DNA of 64,000 nucleotides, from assembly GCA_963693305.1 (NCBI GenBank), contig OY855905.1:20299937-20363936 (forward strand), given 5' to 3'. The notes beneath the pieces were generated by a model. That model made no database searches. It had not been told where the DNA came from and was given only the letters and a program-made list of their open reading frames with translations. The DNA is from Meandrina meandrites (taxonomy: Eukaryota > Cnidaria > Anthozoa > Scleractinia > Meandrinidae). Below are positions 59,710-64,000 of the stretch, piece by piece; the first letter of the stretch is position 1, and the number at the start of each line of letters is the position of its first letter. The position numbers and the translations under genes were made by a program.

Positions 59710-60573
59710 GCGAAGGACTGGATATTTGATTGACGCTGCAATCGAAGATTGGGCAGCCGATGTGAGAAGACAAAAAAAATGCGGCTTGATAAATGCAAAT
59801 AGCGCTGAAAGAACACGAGGAAAATGGTATTTCTGACAGTGTAGCAGGCAGAAAAAGCTATTTTGCCGGCACGGACCAGTGGACTGGGTCCGCGTAGGAG
59901 GGATTGTGGGTAGCGTTATTGGATATGTATAGTTGTTCGTTATAGATTTGAATCAGTCTACGTCAGCACTTCGCTCATGCAACAAAATTTTTATTTTGTA
60001 AATTTTGAGATAACTTAATTTTGTCAGTTCACTATTTCCTAGTTTTCGCGTACCTCAGCCCCCAGAGGTTGCGGCACCGCAGCTGTTTTCAGCAGGTTGG
60101 GGGTATACGTTCCCTTTTTTTCCACAAAGCGGTTTTGGGTTTTCGTATCCGGCGGTGTCGTATACATTTTCTGTAGGAGCTTCGATCTTTCGTAAGGGAG
60201 AGCATTGTTTTTATGTGTATTCTGTTAGGTTGATGGCAGCTTTGCAACAAACTGGCTTTGAGGTCCTTGCTGACCTACAGGCCCCTGTGTCTACACTGTT
60301 GTGTATGTTTTTCTGGGTAGTGTAGGCAAAATGTAGTTGTTCCCACAGTCCAAGCGAACAAAAGGTAACTTTGAAAACGGCCAGAACAAATCGAGTGCAT
60401 TTACTTGTTGGTTGAGGCTGTCGGCCTATACGGAAGTGCAAATTAGTTGGTTGATTGAGGCTAACAAGTGTTTGCTGTTCTCTTTCATTCTGAATTTCAT
60501 TTCCGACATCACCCCCATCAAAGCCCTCTTCTTTGTCTTCCATCGGTGTTGTTAACTTCTCCGTATTCTTCAC
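59710..60573 (-). pseudogene. Broken copy 4 of the membrane-protein family
   Basis: On the minus strand the exon-1 start is at about 60540 (MEDKEEGFDGG), followed by LNQPTNLHFRIGRQPQ, KCTRFVLAVFKVTFCSLGLW and then nonsense. About 500 bp further on (59826-59710) the family text resumes as RVL...AICIYQAAF...GCPIFDC in another frame, then decays. So exon 1 is split by an insertion of roughly 500 bp. Exons 2 and 3 are absent: the region where they should lie is the 9.6-kb satellite structure. It is called a pseudogene. A short truncated product cannot be excluded. Confidence 0.75.
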
Positions 60574-60941
60574 TGTGTCTTGAAACGGAAATCACTTTCG
60601 ATTAGGCCGAGATCACATGCACAAGCATACACAAACGTCTAATTTTAGTGACGTAAGCGGAAGTGAGATTCCCTGTCCTCGACATCACAACACCTTCCCT
60701 ACACAATTTCCCAAGCCAACCAAAACTTTTTTGTGTTTCCCTAGCGGCATAGAGATTTTCCAAAATGGCGGTGGCGGCAGTGTTTCAAAATTAAAGGTAA
60801 GCTTTATTTGAGTTCTAAGAAAGTGGAGTTTATAACCTAAACGAAAGTTGAGTTTATAACAGTTATAACATAACCTAAACGACAGACAGATACTGTTCCT
60901 TTCGCCATTACTTAGCTAATTTACCGGCCGAACCTGTCAAC

Positions 60942-61436
60942 TCTGACAACTTCCAATTTCCTATCGGTTCATTTCGGTGCAATAAAAATAATTGTACCAC
61001 GTGCCCTTTTATCGAAAATGGCCGCACGCAATATGCTTTTAATAGTACTGGACAAATATATAAAATCAAATCGCACATTACTTGTGAAACACCTAATGTT
61101 ATTAACATGAGTCAGTGTACTAAATGTAATCTTCAATATATCGGAGAAACCAAACGTCGCCTAAAAGACCGCTTTAATGAACATAGGTGACCCATTATCA
61201 ACACCTCCAGCTATAATCCTAACGCAACACTTTATCACTAGTAATCATACGGTTAATCATATGCTTCTTATACCCCCGTAAGGGGAGTGTCAAATTCATT
61301 AAAGTCATTAAAGTCACCACTTGAAAAATTACATACTAAACGTGATTTAATCAGAAAGGCTCGTGAGGCATTCCTCATCCACAGGGGAAATACACTGGAG
61401 CCTGCAGGTCTTAACAGAAGAGACGAAATGTAATTT
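60942..61436 (+). pseudogene. Penelope-like element C-terminal (GIY-YIG) relic
   Basis: The plus-strand frame gives a cysteine-rich linker (CNKNNCTTCPFIENG), CTKCNLQYIGETKRRLKDRF, an in-frame TGA at 61198-61200, frame breaks, then RKAREAFLIHRGNTLEPAGL and NRRDEM before TAA near 61430. This is the GIY-YIG endonuclease end that Penelope-like retroelements carry after the reverse transcriptase. No RT part is seen upstream. A (CCTGAA)n-type tail follows at about 61583-61612. Confidence 0.75.
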
Positions 61437-61639
61437 AATCAGCTTTTTCCTTATTCCTATTATACTGTATTTCCGTTTTTATTTCATTATTATCTTTCTG
61501 TATTTTTACACATCACGTAGCCATATCATGTTATTTCCGGCTTATTATATAAAGACCATGTAAATTCGCGTTTTATTCAATAAACCTGAACCTGACCTGA
61601 CCTGAACCTGAGATGATTAAATTTATATTCTCATCATTA

Positions 61640-62237
61640 ACATGTACACCTTTACAGAAAGTTATGGTTTATAGGTAATAAAACAAATAATTACAAGGTT
61701 CGTACTCTTTTTATATCAAAAGCGCAAGAATTCTGCGAGAACTTTCAAGGACCTGATTCCAATTTTCCAAGAAGGCATTTCTAAAGAATCCGAGCATTAC
61801 CGTTTCACGTGGAAACACCAGAGTTCCCTTAAACTTTTTAAGAATTTTTACCAGTTACAAGGATCGGACTTTCAAGACTGAGTTTTGCCGCAGGTTTCAC
61901 ATTCAATTACCCTCACTAGAGATACGTACAAACCCTGTTTAACCCTCATAAGGCTTCATGTACAAGCTATATATAAGTTACAGGTCAAATATGGCGAGAG
62001 GCGAAAATTGTTTTAGGTGCAGAACCATTAAACGTAAATTGATATCTTACAAACCTATCTATTGCCTTTTGGCTTTCGACGGATGGTAGGTGCCTTTCAG
62101 CCAATCAGATTGCGAGTTTGTCAAACGCCAATCTCTGGTAAAGCTAAAGTTCGGTAAGTGCTTCTTAACTGTATATTCAAACTGCTACCATTCTATGAGG
62201 CCTTTTTGGTAACTTTATTTTTGCCATTATTGATCGA
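61640..62237. other. Intergenic, no feature recognised
   Basis: AT-rich, with no ORF or repeat that could be supported. Confidence 0.5.
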
Positions 62238-62263
62238 ATGTTCAGCGGAAACCGTCACTGCCA

Positions 62264-62578
<315 letters not shown>

Positions 62579-62752
62579 AATATTATTTGAAATTGATCTC
62601 ATTGATTAATGAAAGATGGTGTAAGCTGTTAAAGAGGACCGTGCCACAGATGGAATCTATGCCGAAAAAGTGCTGTCAATACTGTAGGACGCCTTAAACG
62701 TTTATAAAGTAATTGAATTTGCAGTTTTCAAAGAGCTGTAAGACGGACGGGG

Positions 62753-64000
62753 CTAGAAAAAGTGAAATAGCAAAGCCGTTAGTCCAAAGAAGAAGGAAAG
62801 CCAGGCAAGAGAAGCGTTAAACGTGATTCTGCCAACTTTAAACCCACAATGTCTGTCCTTTGCATAGGACACGAACAGAAAGATGTTACGACGCTCCTTG
62901 AACGGATGGCCTTCATTCCACTCATCAGATGTGGTGCAGTTGATTTTCTCGTAAATTCCTTAAAAACAAAAAAAAAAACAAAGACAAAATTCGGGAGTGA
63001 CACGGATATTAATTTTTAAAGAGCAGAATTCTCCGCAATAGAGTATGGTCTAAATTAGACGATGTAGACCATATAAATGCACGATTTTGCTTCGATGAAA
63101 GTATGCCATACGCAGAGGATATTATCCAAACTGGATACTCATGCCAATTTTCCTCAAATCCATAGATCGACGATCAGCGATTTACTTGTGGAAACCAGCC
63201 GTTAAGTGGCACGTAATGATTTAGACATTTTCAGACTTTGGCATTCTATTTATTTTGCAGGTACATCAATAATGTGGAGGATTGACTTTTTATAAATTTT
63301 TCTAAATTTGTATAGGTTTTACCAATGAACAAATTGAGATCCTTGTGATGTCAGTCAGAATTCGTTGCCATTGCAACGCCATAAGTGGCTTAAGATCCCT
63401 AATTTTTGACATTTTGTGGCTAATAACTTAAAACCTACTCAGTGAAACTTTTGGTTTTGATTTTTTTTCTATTTTATCGACAAAACAAACATTTTTTCAA
63501 ACTTTGAAAAAAGTGAAGGTAGGGTTACAAGCTCCCTTTTTTCATAATCTGAACCCCACCATAATGTTTTTGCTGTTTTATCAAAATATATCAAAAACAA
63601 AAAAACTTGCACCGAGTAGTTTCTGAGTTACTAGCCTCAATCGGTCAAAAATAGGATATCTTCAAACTCACTTGACGTTGCCTCAGCAACGAATTTTGAT
63701 GTCATTTGGGTCTGACTTTGTTAACTGATATTATTGTTTTACTGGATTTCTCATCCACATTACTGGGCTAACTTTAACTTAAAGATACGCAAATAAATAA
63801 TACATTTATTGTATGTCAAGCCCGGCGGATGTGCTGAAAATACCGTAATTTTGACCATCTCTCAGTTGTCATTTCTCTCCAACAGGCGGTCACTCCACCC
63901 CAGACCCCCTTTTACGGTTTTCTTTAACAGTGTAGTATGTATTGATTTACTTTTCCATGCAATTTCTCTAACTTACCGGCGCAACTGCTCGTGATTCCAG
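62753..64000 (-). CDS. Polytopic membrane protein, tandem family member 5, 3' part
   Basis: Minus strand. The last exon is 62958-62753 (stop TAG) and encodes GIYEKINCTTSDEWNEG, YAKDRHCGFKVGRITFN and a final hydrophobic segment ending LLFHFF. The upstream exon begins outside the window and ends at 63977 (ITSSCAG, donor GTAAGT), in phase 1 as in the other members. The intron (62959-63976) is otherwise featureless. The visible part is intact. The exon and about 35 bp of 3' flank closely match member 3 at 44.9 kb. Confidence 0.8.

Overview
The window is nuclear DNA of an animal. Genes are split by many GT-AG introns, intergenic DNA is AT-rich, and MITEs, SINEs and simple repeats are dense. The style of the repeats (tRNA-headed SINEs, Penelope-type GIY-YIG remnants, hAT, TTAA-type and foldback MITEs) and the gene content point to an anthozoan cnidarian, most likely a stony coral. 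That taxonomic call is inference.

Layout. (1) 480-10292, plus strand: the last seven exons of a RAB24 orthologue, with its 5' end outside the window. Its 5.5-kb intron is packed with transposons. (2) 13999-17305, minus strand: a two-exon Schlafen-like gene (AlbA_2 domain, then a RecG-C/HATPase_c_4-like domain, then a helical repeat region). (3) 18898-30178, plus strand: a complete nine-exon FBXW4 (F-box/WD40) orthologue. Its introns hold a 3' LINE fragment and a hAT relic with an intact 8-bp target duplication. (4) 31890-35812, minus strand: a second Schlafen-like gene with the same exon architecture, so FBXW4 is bracketed by the two paralogues. (5) 37562-48111, minus strand: three intact tandem copies (409, 409 and 404 codons) of a three-exon gene family encoding a polytopic membrane protein that I do not recognise. 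A broken fourth copy lies at about 59.7-60.6 kb and a fifth starts at 62753 and runs off the window end.

(6) 49677-59260: a roughly 9.6-kb inverted structure inserted in or beside the membrane-protein cluster. Both outer ends carry the same sequence in inverted orientation, and inside them lie two long arrays of one 18-bp repeat, also inverted relative to each other. They enclose a 2.5-kb core. The right arm was enlarged by a 2123-bp duplication that carries pairs of tRNA-Thr-like sequences. The outer ends match a 102-bp near-perfect palindromic MITE with a 9-bp target duplication at 13606-13707, so the large structure looks like a giant foldback-type relative of that small element. The many long open frames here arise because the 18-bp unit has a length divisible by three and is stop-free in four of six frames. 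They are not evidence of proteins.

The genes do not form one pathway. RAB24 (membrane traffic/autophagy) and FBXW4 (SCF ubiquitin ligase substrate receptor) are conserved housekeeping-type genes. The Schlafen-like pair and the membrane-protein array are the lineage-specific, expanding part. Exon boundaries were set by reading frame continuity and GT-AG sites only. No transcript or database search was available.
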